From Lachnospiraceae bacterium (GTDB taxonomy: Bacteria; Bacillota; Clostridia; Lachnospirales; Lachnospiraceae), in assembly GCA_024694785.1 (NCBI GenBank), contig JAILJL010000143.1:1-5902 (forward strand): a stretch of DNA of 5,902 nt, read 5' to 3'. The position numbers were made by a program, and so were the translations under genes. Below are positions 5,771-5,902 of the stretch, piece after piece. The stretch's first letter is position 1. Every line of letters begins with the position of its first letter. The notes below the pieces were generated by a model. That model searched no databases, was not told the origin of the DNA, and was given only the letters and a program-made list of their open reading frames with translations.

Positions 5771-5902
5771 GAATGGCGAGTCTTTCCAGTCCCTGGCACG
5801 CCAGTACTCGACCGATGACCTGGCTCAGAAAGGAGGAGATGCCGGTTGGGTGTCCCGTGCCCAGCTGCCTGACGAGATTACTCAGATAGTATTCTCACTT
5901 GA
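5763..5902 (+). pseudogene. Parvulin-type (PpiC) peptidyl-prolyl isomerase fragment, open at window edge
   Basis: The plus-strand frame starting at AGA 5763 reads RLKNGESFQSLARQYSTDD, then KGGDAGWVSRAQLPDEI, then a final VFSL. This is the central part of the rotamase domain of the PpiC/SurA/PrsA group: R-L-x-x-G-x-x-F, A-x-x-Y-S-x-D, G-G-D-x-G-W and F-S-L all in order. Such enzymes assist folding of exported proteins. The expected upstream part (N-terminal helices and the strand containing the H-I-L motif) is absent. In its place the frame is open only back to 5682 with meaningless sequence. The segment is about 55-60% GC by hand count, clearly richer than the roughly 33-47% of the sampled stretches upstream of 5520. 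It runs off the right edge, so it may continue beyond as a longer but 5'-truncated gene. Confidence 0.72.

Overview
The window looks like chromosomal DNA of a low-to-moderate-GC Gram-positive anaerobe, most likely a Clostridia/Lachnospiraceae relative. The grounds are strong AGGAGG-type ribosome binding sites, an AT-rich divergent intergenic region, a Ktr-type rather than proteobacterial Trk-type potassium system, and an ECF sigma cassette with LiaF-like small membrane proteins. No phylogenetic marker gene is present, so this assignment is inference.

Reading leftward from about 4650, the minus strand carries seven genes in two apparent transcription units. The first (4653 to 2901) is a compact four-gene cassette in which every gene overlaps the next: an ECF sigma factor, a single-pass membrane protein that is probably its anti-sigma factor, a 183-residue multi-pass membrane protein with a TM2-like N-terminus, and a 105-residue LiaI/LiaF-like (DUF5668-type) membrane protein. 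This looks like a self-contained envelope-stress regulatory module. The second unit starts from a good extended -10 promoter at 2867-2896. It encodes the potassium channel subunit KtrB, its nucleotide-binding gating ring KtrA, and a small-conductance mechanosensitive channel (MscS) cut by the left edge of the window. Together these three cover both sides of osmotic adaptation: K+ accumulation under hyperosmotic conditions and emergency solute release under hypo-osmotic shock.

Across the 182-base AT-rich divergent region, a plus-strand gene at 4836 encodes a six-helix membrane domain that ends at a TAA at 5379-5381. In the +1 frame straight after it comes a coiled-coil stretch typical of methyl-accepting chemotaxis proteins, so the ORF appears to be the N-terminal part of a chemoreceptor broken by an out-of-frame internal deletion.

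From about 5562 to the right edge the sequence becomes a patchwork. A short piece of an IS110-family transposase C-terminal domain lies on the minus strand. A probable piece of an IS110 middle region follows on the plus strand, and then a fragment of a parvulin-type (PpiC) peptidyl-prolyl isomerase in DNA of about 55-60% GC. No piece is a complete gene and the joins fall within roughly 80-140 bases of each other. This is either a graveyard of decayed, rearranged insertions or, at least as likely, a chimeric contig end from metagenomic assembly. I see no rRNA, tRNA, CRISPR array or intact mobile element.
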